A stretch of DNA of 64,000 nucleotides, from contig OZ022514.1 in assembly GCA_963989385.1 (NCBI GenBank), forward strand, positions 24,965,222 through 25,029,221, in the 5' to 3' direction. The notes beneath the pieces are model-generated. The model was not told where the DNA came from, made no database searches, and was given only the letters and a program-made list of their open reading frames with translations. Both the position numbers and the translations under genes were made by a program. Positions 24,401-35,128 of the stretch are shown piece by piece. Position 1 is the first letter of the stretch; each line of letters opens with the position of its first letter. This stretch comes from Ctena decussata (lineage: Eukaryota > Mollusca > Bivalvia > Lucinida > Lucinidae).

Positions 24401-25060
24401 TATGTGTGTTTTTTGTGTATTGTCAACTAAATCAGTGGATATGAGGAATTTATCTAATCTACCTATATCTCTATAGGTATAATGTTTTTTGTTTGGATGC
24501 ATTTCTCTCTAGATATCATGAAGATTATGCTTTTCCAGAAGAGCCTTATATGTTATTGAACTAACATCTTTAGAGTTTTGTGAATATGATTGATGTCTAT
24601 CAACATCATTTACTTCTGTGTGATTGAAATCTCCCCCTATGATTATTAGTTGTTTATTTAAAGCATACTTATCTACCCATTTCTGCACTTTAGTAGAAAA
24701 GGCATTCCTTTCAGCTCTTATGTTTGGTGCATAAATGTTTAAAAGAGTAATAAACTCATCCTCTAGTTTTATATTCATTAGTATTAGTCTCCCACCCTCT
24801 GCTTTATGTGTGTTTATTGTTTCAAATGCTAAGTTTTTTCTATAAAGTATTGCATTGCCCCTACTGTGGTCAGTCCCAAAATTGAAGAAAACTTCCCCTT
24901 CTCATTCCTTTTGTATTTTATGCATCAAATTACCTGTCCAGTATGTTTGTTGCAGCAAAATGATATCAAACTGTTTTTTTAGCAGCCAAAAGAAAAGATT
25001 ATTTCTTTTTTTTCTGTTCTCTTAAACCCTTCACATTTAAAGAACAGATATTTACTAGAG
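21402..25060 (-). pseudogene. L1/Tx1-type LINE ORF2 (endonuclease and reverse transcriptase), degenerate
   Basis: Read on the minus strand. The AP-endonuclease domain at about 25060-24500 shows FDIILLQQTYW, then NFGTDHSRGNAILY, LLNIYAPN and IIIGGDFNH. A basic linker follows (24301-23882; SRAKWIEEGERSTKYF). The reverse transcriptase (about 23760-22880) shows MKLNKSPGSDGISVEFYK and LTNWRPISLLNTDYKILAHV. The catalytic box reads LADN instead of the usual YADD, so key residues are lost. A thumb-like region (22833-22387; WRYRNLTFQGRVLIVKSLAL) and a C-terminal Cys/His segment (21761; CRFGCHTLETFEHLFITC) complete the order. Several frame changes and stops separate the parts. Motifs point to the L1/Tx1 group; the exact clade is uncertain. 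Confidence 0.85.
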
Positions 25061-25346
25061 ATGCTGTGTGGTTCAGGAATTAATAACGGACAATGCTACA
25101 TTATTTTTTGTGCTTTTTCTTTTTGCCTTGTTTTTGTTGTTGCCCTGTTTCATCAGGGCTTCTGTCAGACATGCGTCTCACTCTTGCTGGGCTACTTGTA
25201 CGTTGTGGTGTTGACTGAGCTTTTGTGTCTACAGCCCAAAGTGAAGTAATGAGTTGTTGTTGCTGCTCTTTACTCTGAGTACCTGATCTGTGTTTTATCT
25301 CAGGACTTGAGGGTTCAGTTTCCCCTGCAGCTTTCAGTTCAGCCAC

Positions 25347-26067
25347 CTAACATTTAACAATAGTATCAATGACTTCCCTGTCTGCTTCAATTTCTGTCAC
25401 ATTACCTTCATCTTCCTCATCATAATTACTCTCAGTGTCTGTGCTGTTATCAGAACTATCTGTACCCTCCCCCTCCTGGCTTCTATTCCTAATTTCCCTT
25501 AGGTTTCTCTCAGTGAATATAGGGCAATTTTCATCCCCTTTCTTGTGTCCTGTTTGGAGGCATGCATAACATACTGCCTCATTTTTGCAGTCCCTACGTG
25601 TGCCCGTTTTGTTTACAGTTTCCACACTCAATTTCATCTTTTAACTGTCTCTGTTCCTTATGGTACAGATTTGCTGTGAAAATTCCCACCGCCAGCTTCT
25701 TTGGCAGTGGTTCTTTTTGAACAACCATGTCAACAAATCTATCTCCCGTTTTAAAATTTGTCAACTTACCAGCTGCCGTCCTAGCCCTCAGTGACCCAAT
25801 CATTTCTACCCCCTTATCTTTTAGAGCCTTTTCTATTTCTGCATTGTCATAAGACAGAGGTATATTTCTCACAAATAATCCTGACGTGTCTACCCCTTCA
25901 AACCCTGCACTGATAAATGGGTTTCTATCTTTTAGATTTATTTGCTGCCCTCTTAGACTTAAACCAGTGGCCAGTAAGCTGACACGAGCTTCCGCGTCGG
26001 TGAGATACACTCGCCAAAGCCCCTCTATTCTTTGGGTCCCCTCTACTGCACTTTCATTTGGCACCAC
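25347..26067 (-). pseudogene. LINE ORF1, RRM-like plus tandem CCHC knuckles, one frameshift
   Basis: Minus strand, directly upstream of the ORF2 relic. The N-terminal part (26067-25690) has a probable RNA-binding fold: LWRVYLTDAEARVSLL, then GLFVRNIPLSYDNAEIEKAL. Two CCHC zinc knuckles follow: CGNCKQNGH and, after a one-base frameshift near 25600, CYACLQTGHKKGDENC. An acidic Ser/Asp/Glu-rich tail ends at 25347. This layout is usual for ORF1 proteins of Tx1-like and related LINEs, which bind element RNA. The frameshift splits the first knuckle, so no full-length product is expected. Confidence 0.75.
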
Positions 26068-26404
26068 GTTTCACACGGCTAAACACACCTCCAGTGTATT
26101 TAACCACATACCTTCTCTCTGATCTACATCTGTGTTCAAAAAGAACACTGGCTCAACTCTTTTAACAGATTCCGAAACTTTGATGTTGTCCGAATCCACG
26201 ACCCTGGTCATGCACGAGATAAACACAAAGCGGAGTTTTTTCCTTAAATCACAATTTTACCTCTCAAAGCTTTTATAGCTTTCAAAAGAAGGTTTCCAAG
26301 CAAAAATACCTACCAAGAAACCATACAGCCTATACAAACAACAAAAACACACGGTAACCCGGACGAGACAAAGGAATAGCAACCGCCATTAAAGCCCGCC
26401 AAAA
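26068..26404 (-). other. Probable LINE 5' region
   Basis: Non-coding sequence upstream of ORF1 on the minus strand, ending where a duplicated piece of the inverted-repeat arm begins (about 26405). No promoter motif was recognised. Confidence 0.35.
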
Positions 26405-26700
26405 CCGCTCTCGGCAGTCTAAAAGAGATATTTTTGCTCAAACCTTCTAGTAAGAAGAAATTTTATTTGAATTTTTACGAAACCTCAGAACAGTAGATTT
26501 TACAAGTGTTTATTAACACAATAATAAGCATTAAAGCGTTTGCTTTTGTGAATATAATGAAACAAATGATCAGAAAGTCGATTACAACCGACCAATATTG
26601 TTAAGCAAATGTACTTTTGCACGCTTGTGTTCTGGAGAGTGCGTGAAAAGGACATCAACCCTCTTTTTTTCTTAAGGTAGACGAATACTGAATAGAAATA
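26405..26700. repeat. Second, direct copy of an arm segment
   Basis: From CAGTCTAAAAGAGATA to TTTTTTTCTTAAGG, this stretch matches 27285-27570 in the same orientation, including ATTTTACAAGTGTTTATTAA and GATTACAACCGACCAATATTG. It places a partial duplication just inside the right arm. Divergence is higher than between the two arms. Confidence 0.7.
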
Positions 26701-26945
26701 TTGGCGGGGCATTCAAACCATTATACCGTCTAAATAACCCAAAGAGCTATTAAACATTTGGATAAGAAAAAAAAATTCACCGTTTTGTTTTCCTAAAAAA
26801 AACACACAATATTTTGTATTTCTATATACTATTTTTACATATTTTCCATTAAGATTCATATCTCTAGCACATGGATGCACTTTCATTTCAGCAAATCATA
26901 TAATCTGTAATATAGGATATTTGAAACAAACTGATTACCAAAAAC
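26701..26945. other. Non-coding between duplicated arm segments
   Basis: AT-rich with no recognised feature. Confidence 0.35.
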
Positions 26946-27030
26946 CGGAAGTCACGTGATTATTTATGACACCGCAAACTTCAAAATGTGCTTTTATAAA
27001 CTTCCACACGCCGAGCTTTTATAAACATAC

Positions 27031-29005
27031 AGGACGGGTTACACTTTGGCCGTTTTAGTGCCCACGACCGATCCTTATAAAATTTATGTTTATAAAAGCT
27101 TGGCATTTGGCAGTTTATATAAGCACATTTTTTAGTTTGCGGCTTAATAAAATAATCACGTGACTTCCGGGTTATTGCATATGAGGTGCTGAACGGGGTA
27201 CACTAGCTACCTGCGGTGTTTCGATATTATCAGCAATTCTGCAGACACAGCCCTCCAAACTGACAGATATAATACTTTTGGTTCTTATCCACAGTCTGAA
27301 GAAATAATTGCGCTCAAACAATCTAGTAAGGAGAAATTTTATTTGATTTTTTACGAAACCTCTGAACAGTAGATTTTACAAGTGTTTATTAACGCAATAA
27401 TAAGCATGTGCAGTGTTTGCTTTTTGTGAAAATAATGAAACAAATGATCAGGAAGTCGATTATAACCGACCAATATTGTTAAACAAATGTATTCTTGGCG
27501 AAACGCGTTTGTACGCTTGTGTTCTGGCAAATGCGTGAAAAGGTCATCAACCTTTCTCTTTTCTTAAGCATTATTCACTACTAGTTTTTATACATATAGT
27601 GAAAGCTTCATCATATCAAATATTAATCACGTATTAAATATTACGCATTTATGGATGCTACACAGGTACAGATGTTTAAAATATTAGACAAAATCAGTTA
27701 ACCAAGAAATATAGGTCACAGTGACCTACACGTAGTACCAAATGAGCGCAGCGCTGACGTGACATACTATTCCAAGTCCGATGAAGATTCAATTAAATAT
27801 TAGTTCCAAGATCATGAAATACAAGTCCCAATGACCTACAAATAGTATGACGTCGTTTGCAAAGTCCGACTGAACCATTGTCTTTAGTATGATGCATAAA
27901 TAATGTTGAATATATAAGGAAAAGAACAGTGAACTTTTCAATATATGTCACAGTAACCTACAAATAGTATCAGGATTTTTTTGCATCGTTTGACTGACCT
28001 ACTATTTGTAATTATGTTGCGAATCCAAAAACTGTGTTGAGATATAAGTGAAAATCTTGGTCCATGCATAAAGTTAAAGGACTCAGTGTGCATGGATGCT
28101 TTGCAGTTCCTACATTTTAAGGATACGATTTGATCAAATATCAGCACTCCTACACAAGACATATCAAAAGAGGTAAGGAAAAAGCTCATTCAAGTAATTT
28201 TTCATACAAAGTTAGTGGACCAAAGTTCAAGGTCACAGAATTTTACAATGCATCAGCTTCAGGCAGAGATACATCATCTGACCATGTTGCAACATTATAA
28301 CAGCAGACGTTATATATATCACAGCATGATGATGGAGGACATTCAGATATTCATACCTATAGGCATGTCCATGCACAGCGCTGCGCCCCATCCCTCCCCC
28401 CACCCACACACACGGAATCCTTGGTGGGGGCATTAGGAACACATACTACATAAATGAACACTTTGCAAAAATGTGTTGTGTCGAATAATGCCGGTATTTT
28501 CTATCAATTACAAAATATACTGATGCGAATTTGATATAAATCCTTTAATCCTAGTGTTGGATACATGCAAATTTACCCAAAAAGTTTATTTTTCGTTTAC
28601 TCCTACCCTCGTAACCACTGTAATATAACCCGATTATGAAGAATATGAATATGAGGGATAGTTATGTATAAAAATTGGAGTGGTTACGAGGGTAGGATGA
28701 AGTGAAATTTGGATGCATAGTGGTCCTTGGTAGATCAAATTCCCATAGGCTTAATGTTAAATGTTGCAGACAGTACATGTATTCAACCGCAAAATTAATC
28801 TAAAAGGCATTAAAATACGGGAAAATAAAATCGTACAGAATAAACTAGAAAAATATAGCTAACATTTCTGCATGTTTTTGTGATTATCTGCCTACCTTCG
28901 AAAATCGGCCTTTTCAGTGGGCACATTGCAATAGTAAAGTGTAACTCGTTCTTTCATCAGGAACGGTCGTGGGCACAAAAACGGCCAAAGTGTAACCCGT
29001 CCTTT
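27031..29005. mobile_element. 2-kb TIR element (right-arm copy)
   Basis: Bounded by AGGACGGGTTACACTTT at 27031 and AAAGTGTAACCCGTCCTTT ending at 29005, with the inner related motif AAAGTGTAACTCGTTCTTT at 28936. It contains the minus-strand 83-codon frame (27938-28189) seen in the left copy. The interior is otherwise non-coding. Confidence 0.6.
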
Positions 29006-30370
29006 TGTCTTAAACAGTTATGAAAATGTGGCAGTAATACCATGAGATCTTCATAACATGCCATATCCTGTAGTGTACATAAGCATCTGAGAAGCATTCA
29101 GTGTGTTTCCTGCATCCTCTCTTGAGTACGTCATGACAACTTTCAAAAGCAGAATGCTGATTCAGCATTAAACAGCACTGCTTTTCCACTGATTTTGAGT
29201 CATTTGAATGTGTGACTGTGCCTACCGAGCCCTGTCAAAGTAAAATATAATGTTTATGTAATAGTTTTGAGCATGACCTTCTTACTGGCACAGGTTATCA
29301 ACTGTTCTGTAAATTAAGTATCATCTTGAATACCACACTGTATCTATTCTAGATTCTAACATTTCAGGAAGTGTCTGATTTTGATTTGATCCAGCTAGGT
29401 TTCTCACCAATCTATTTTAAATATTTGTTAGTTGACATATCCACATTCTGTATTTCACACTGGTTGTCCTAGAAGTTGATTATCAGGTACTTCCCTTCTC
29501 AGTTACAGACAGATGGCTGGCCAAATATCAAACTTCAGGCCCACTGATCAATAAATAAAATAAAGACGCTTGAATACTGGTGTATCAACTATTTAACCTT
29601 GATATTTTTAAGTGTCATTCCACTGTAACTTTGTACCATTTCTTTCTTTGAGTCAGTTTACTACGGTCTCCACTTTCATTAGGAACAAATTCCAAGACTG
29701 ACATACCACTGGCCCAAGATGTGTAAAATAATTCATTAATTTGACTTGACAGTACTTTGAGATATCATTGGTTTAGATAGCAAACCTGTTATAGAAAGTG
29801 GCAATCTCAGAAAAGTCAATATGATGCTTCAACAACTGGATGTATTGTAAAGTTTGGGGCGCTTAAAGATATAAAAGGAGTAGGTTCACGAAGGGGCCAC
29901 ATCGGCCCTGTCTCAGAATTTGATGAAATTTTATTATATCGCAGATTAATATTTCCTGTGACTGAAAATGGATTTTTTTAAGTCTGACATCTTAAATTCT
30001 TATTTGTGACGTCATAAACGGACCCTTCCTACGTGACGTATTTGATGATTTTTCATGACGTTAACGACATTATAAGCTTGTCCTGAACGATTTTTATTTG
30101 AAGTACTACAGCTCTTTGTCTAGGTATACGAGATAAGGCTGTATTTTTCTCCGGGAGCTCTTACGCACCTGTAAATCTTTCTATTGGTCCCCGGGTTGGT
30201 CTGCATGACGGTAAAGTTATATGAACAGTTAAGTTAGAAGTGTGAAGAATGAACTGTGAAGTAAAAACTGTTAAGTGTAACGTATGAATTGTGAAGTATG
30301 AACTCTGAAGTGCGAAGTATAAACGAGCATGACGGAACAAAACTCGTGTTTATCTGAGCGTTTGCACATC

Positions 30371-31385
30371 TTTATACCCCCGGCATACAAAGTATGCCGA
30401 GGGGTATATAACTTTCGTCTTTCCGTCCGTTTGTCCGTTCGTCCGTCTTTCCGTCTGTCTGTTCGTCCGTTAGTCCGTCCGTCCGTCCGTCCGTACTTGT
30501 TAACATTTGCGTTAAAGTTTTGTGTTAAGCTTTTTATTCTGCCTCTGTTAACTGGAACTTGTTCAAAGATGCTTAGTATTTTAGAAAAGGATGGATACTG
30601 ATTAAATTGCATCATCTAGATGATGCTGCTGGCCTGAGGTCAAGGTCACAGACTTTGTACAATAGCTGCGTTGAAGTTTTGTGTTTAGTTTTCTGCCTTT
30701 GCTCAGTTTTCCTGAAAGCCTTAATTGTAACTTATTTCTATGTTCTTTGTATTAGTACAGGATTGATACATATAAGTTTGCATCATCTTGATGCTGCTAC
30801 TGACCTAAGGTCAAGGTCAAAGACTTAGAAGTTTGTATACCTTCTGCGTTAAAGTTTTGTGTTAAGCTGTATTTTATGTTTATATTTTGAATAATCTTGA
30901 ATTGAACATTTTGCAATGCTACTGTGTGTACTTCTTGGTTGAAATGGATTAGTTGACATCATCTAGATGCTGCTGCTGACGTAATGTCAAGTTCATAGAC
31001 TTTGAAATTTATATACTTTTTGTGTTTAGATTTATGTTAAGTTATATTTTTGCTTATAGTTTCATTGTATTTCAGTGTGACATTTTGTTTACTTCTAGAT
31101 TGAAAATGATTATTTGATATCATCTGGATGCTGCAGCTGACTTCAAGTCAAGGTCACAGACATAGAAGTTTATAAATTTGAGTTGAAACTTTGTAAAATT
31201 TGTATATTCTTTGCTTATTGCAAATTTAAATGGAGCCTTTTGGTTTTTGTCTAAATGCCTTTCAATGGGTTTGTTATAGATTGTCTACCTGTCTGTCTGT
31301 TTGTTAATGTCTGCTTTAAGTGTGTTTTCATTAGGCGGTGGTGCTGGCCGGGGGTATACGTGAGCCCCTGCTCACTTGCTCTAGT
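30371..31385. mobile_element. 1-kb repeat inserted only in the right arm
   Basis: The left-arm sequence is continuous here (CACATCTTCCTGTAAGT, inverted), while the right arm is split after CACATC. The insert starts TTTATACCCCCGGCATACAA, forming a short hairpin with TATGCCGAGGGGTATA, then a CCGT-type microsatellite (30417-30493). Four spaced repeats of CATCATCTAGATGCTGCTG-like sequence followed by GTCAAGGTCA follow, and it ends GGCCGGGGGTATACGTGAGC ... CTCTAGT. No protein is recognised. Confidence 0.65.
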
Positions 31386-32654
31386 CCTGTAAGTATATGT
31401 ATAACGATGGCGAAACATCACATAGAGACGGTTCCTCTATGCTAATGTATATTTCCAAGTGTATGTATAAGAGTTCGTCTACGGTTTGTCTGGGAAGAAA
31501 TAACGATAAAAATACTCTCAGGCCCTTTCTTCTGCAGCTATTGCCAAGTAAGAAAGAAACTATAAATCTTTGTCTTCATACTCGGCGTAAATATGTTCAT
31601 GTGTACGTGCCCACATGTTTTACGTGTGTATTCAGGTATGATTCTGCTATAGCCTAGGTTTTCTATTGTTGTGTGTATGTGTGTAGAGGAGGAGGGGGGT
31701 GTGTTAGGCATGTGTCTGGTCATAATTAATGTTGCGGTGAGCAGTATGTCCTAATTTACAAGGCAGAGGCTTGAAGGGATGCTGGCGGCTTTGACTATAT
31801 ATAAGCCATGACGCGAGAAATCCTCCCGTTTGACACTAGCAAAATTGGCTTGCACATCCCTGCAGTCTCATCTTAGTCTTCCCCAGCACCGAAGACTATC
31901 GTCAGACTGCATGGTTGCGCAGCCTCATAGACGGGGCGTTTTCTCATTACGCGACCCCTTGACTCCGATCGTGTGAATCTGCATTATCATAGATGATATT
32001 TTTTAAGTTCTTGGTGGTAAAACTAAAAGTAATAATCTTTTATGTGTCTCATAGCTAAGCCTGGCAACTATTAGAATCGCCCTACCGAAGACTCACGTCA
32101 GCCTTTATGTCCATGTGTTGATCAGAATTTTTCCTGTCCGCCAAGACCAAGCTTGGGTCATTGGCTACTCACAGAGCCTGTAGCGAGTGAAGACTAAACG
32201 TAGCCTACATTGAGCACATGACATCTCGTAAGTTCTGTTAATCGCCGGCTCAGTCTATTCTACAGGAAACGAGGGCGCTTTGGGCACAGAGAGTTTGATC
32301 AAACATATTTCGTCACAAAGTTTGATTGAATGCGGTGAAGGCACTTGCATCCAATGAAAGGGCGCAGTGAGAATTTCGATTTATTAAAAGGCCGTCGGCA
32401 AAGGATACGTAAGGAACAAGTGGACCCGTTTCGAAAATGTTTGGTGGAAACTGCTGAACCCTTCCCTAAGCTGAGAGTAATTAACTTTTTTTTTCTCTAA
32501 AATTCACAAGAATTCTTAAAGAATCGGCGTTTTCGTTGACCCCTTTTGTTTTCGTTTTGAACGGGTTGCACTACTTCAAATGCGAAGGACTGTTGGACGC
32601 AGGCTTAAACACACTGTTAAATGGGTGTAGATACAAATACAAATAATTTTACGG

Positions 32655-32860
32655 ATTTGACAGTGTCTCATATGCTAGTTTTATTTTATAATCTAATTTT
32701 GCCGAACTTGAAATATGGAAGTGAAGTATGTTTTTTTTCGAAAGCAGAAGCTACTAAAAGTGTGCATTTGCAATTGTGTAAACATCTTTAAGGAGTTTAA
32801 ACGCCTTAATATCAGACTTCACGCCAGAAGAATCGCGCCTACCGGCCTACAATATAGATA
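32655..32860 (+). pseudogene. LINE reverse-transcriptase-like scrap (right-arm copy)
   Basis: Counterpart of 11610-11780. The plus frame resembles VSHMLVLFYNLILPNLKYG and continues about 25 codons further (KSVHLQLCKHL) before stops. The longer version supports a LINE thumb/connection origin but remains too short for a clade. Confidence 0.35.
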
Positions 32861-33629
32861 CCCGTATGCTAGATGAATTTCCATTTTATACTCACCTAAA
32901 ACTCTGGATTTAAATACTGTTTACATCTTTTGTATATAGATTTACCTTTTCTCATTATAAAAGTTTTGTATTTCTTCATTAACATTTACAGGTGCGTGGT
33001 CAGCAAGCTCGTGACGTCAAGAAAAATAACATCGCTTTTTCCCGCCGCTTATGACGTTACATATTTGCTGGATTAGCGGATATTTTTTTAAGTAAATTCT
33101 TTTTCTCATATCGAGCCCAACCTTGTAACATTTTTTTTCCTTTTGTCATATGATTTGCCATCTTTAGCGTCATTGTCTGTCGAAAAATCCTGATGTTACA
33201 AGGTTGGGCTCGAAATAAATTATTTGGTCAAATACACGAAAATGTGCAAAAAAAATCGCACAAATGTGTTACCCCAGGATACTTTATACTCCTCGGACAA
33301 GTTTGAGAAAGGTCATAGCGTCAAAATTTGTATGGTTTATAAAATTTCTATGTTTGATCATATAAAAAGTAACAACAAATCACTGATTTGACAAGTCTGA
33401 AATTTTACGATTTTACAGGGCCGATTTTCAGCCTTCGTGAACCTACTCCTTTTCCATTAGAGACAAATGGAAAAAATTTTATCTTAAGGTGTCCCCATAT
33501 GTAGGCACATTACGGTTATTCCTTAACAAATGATTCTGAAAAATCATACCTACAAGAAATGAAAAAGTTTACAGTACAAGAAATTAAAAAGTTTACCGCA
33601 GATATGAAAAAAATAGTTTTTGTTTCAAT

Positions 33630-35127
33630 GAAAACATAATGCATAGCTACTCTTCCTTAATGAAAATTCTGCAGGAAGTTATGTGTTCTGCCTATGTGCT
33701 CACTGTCATGAGAGCTAAACCAGACAGCTGCAATAAAGTTCAAGATGCCACTGTCACCACTTGAAAAGTATTACCTGTATCTCACTTTCTAGTATTTGCA
33801 GGCATGACACAGAAGACTATGTCTTGAAATATTGTATTACAGTACAAGAGAAAATGCACAACACAGAAGGAAACTAACATGCACAGCAATTCTGGTATGA
33901 AGTGTGGATACTAATATGCGCTAAAATGCCCTAAAACACTATGTAACTAAATATTTTTATTTAAATTATTAACACATCTTTAGCATATCTTCACCCGAGA
34001 AGTTATTTATGACAATATTAATTAAAATAATTTCAAATTTTTGGCTTCCTGGCCTAAATGCTGAAATCAAACTACATGTTTCACACCCCCATTACACTTT
34101 GAAAACAATTTTACAATGTTGTGCTATTGACATTGGGATGTTACTTTCTGCTAAAAGCCACATTTTTCTCATACACTAAACAAAGTTATGTCATTTACTA
34201 CAAGAAACACCATGAGACAAAATCCAACATTCCAAATTTCATTCAATATGTTCCCTTATTTCAATAACCCTCATTTAGAGACAAAGCCCTGAAAATTTAT
34301 TTAATGAAACCATACCAGAATTCAAAAAGCAGAAGGTCTTTCATTTGTACTCACTATTTGGATTCTAATTACAAAGCAACCAGTGCAGAGCAAGATTATA
34401 CTGGTCCTTGCTGTATCTGCAATGATTGCCAGTTTCTATAATCTATCTTCAAGGAGGGCATATGTATTGTCAAATTCAAACATTAAAAATACATAAGTGA
34501 GGTGGGTACAACTCCATGCGTGCTGCCATTCACACAAAGGGAAGGCACTTTTGTGACTTCTTGTTTGCTTCCGATGTCGAACTCATACAAAATTAGGGTT
34601 TACATCTAAAAGAGAGAATCTGCCCAAAGTGGAGAAAATTCTTCTCTAAAACCCCTATTGAGAAGTAAGACAAGATAGAAAAAAGGCAGAGTTGCTTTCC
34701 TTGAAATGTATCCTAAAATCTGTAAAAAAAAATACTAAAGATTGGGACTCCCAAAACAATAATCATAACTGTCCCAAAAAATGGAACAGTTAGCTTTGCA
34801 ATTAATACAGTAACAGATATGAAAGTTGCAGAGGGAATGGCAAGCAGTGTAGACTCTGACCAGACTTCAGGTTTATAATGTTGGCTCAGTTCAAGCTATC
34901 CAAATATTTAAGATTTTTACAGTACAGTTAATTCTGCAATGTGTAAAACCCCAATATTTTTACTTTGAAATCACTAACTTAACTTATTTTGAGACTGACA
35001 ATTCATCTAACAAAACTCTGATTAGGACCTGCGAACTCCAAGTTACTCCCATCACTACCAACCCAGCTCTGCAGGGGTACACATTATATGCTCCTGTAGA
35101 TAAGGATGGTGGCACATCTCTAAAACT
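33630..35127. other. Right-arm-specific non-coding DNA
   Basis: About 1.5 kb with no homolog in the left arm, no domain-bearing frame and no tandem structure. AT-rich. Either lost from the left arm or gained here. Confidence 0.45.
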
Positions 35128-35128
35128 A

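Larger units (their letters stand above)
29877..33460. mobile_element. 3.7-kb TIR element (right-arm copy)
   Basis: AAAAGGAGTAGGTTCACGAA near 29877 and its complement CGTGAACCTACTCCTTTT ending near 33458 delimit the same element as 11050-14769. It lacks the 900-bp insertion but carries its own 1-kb insertion at 30371-31385. Confidence 0.55.

Noticed and set aside
30329..30615. Arg/Asp/Gly-rich frames at the CCGT microsatellite
   Set aside because: Simple-repeat translation on both strands; no conservation with the left arm, which lacks this insert.
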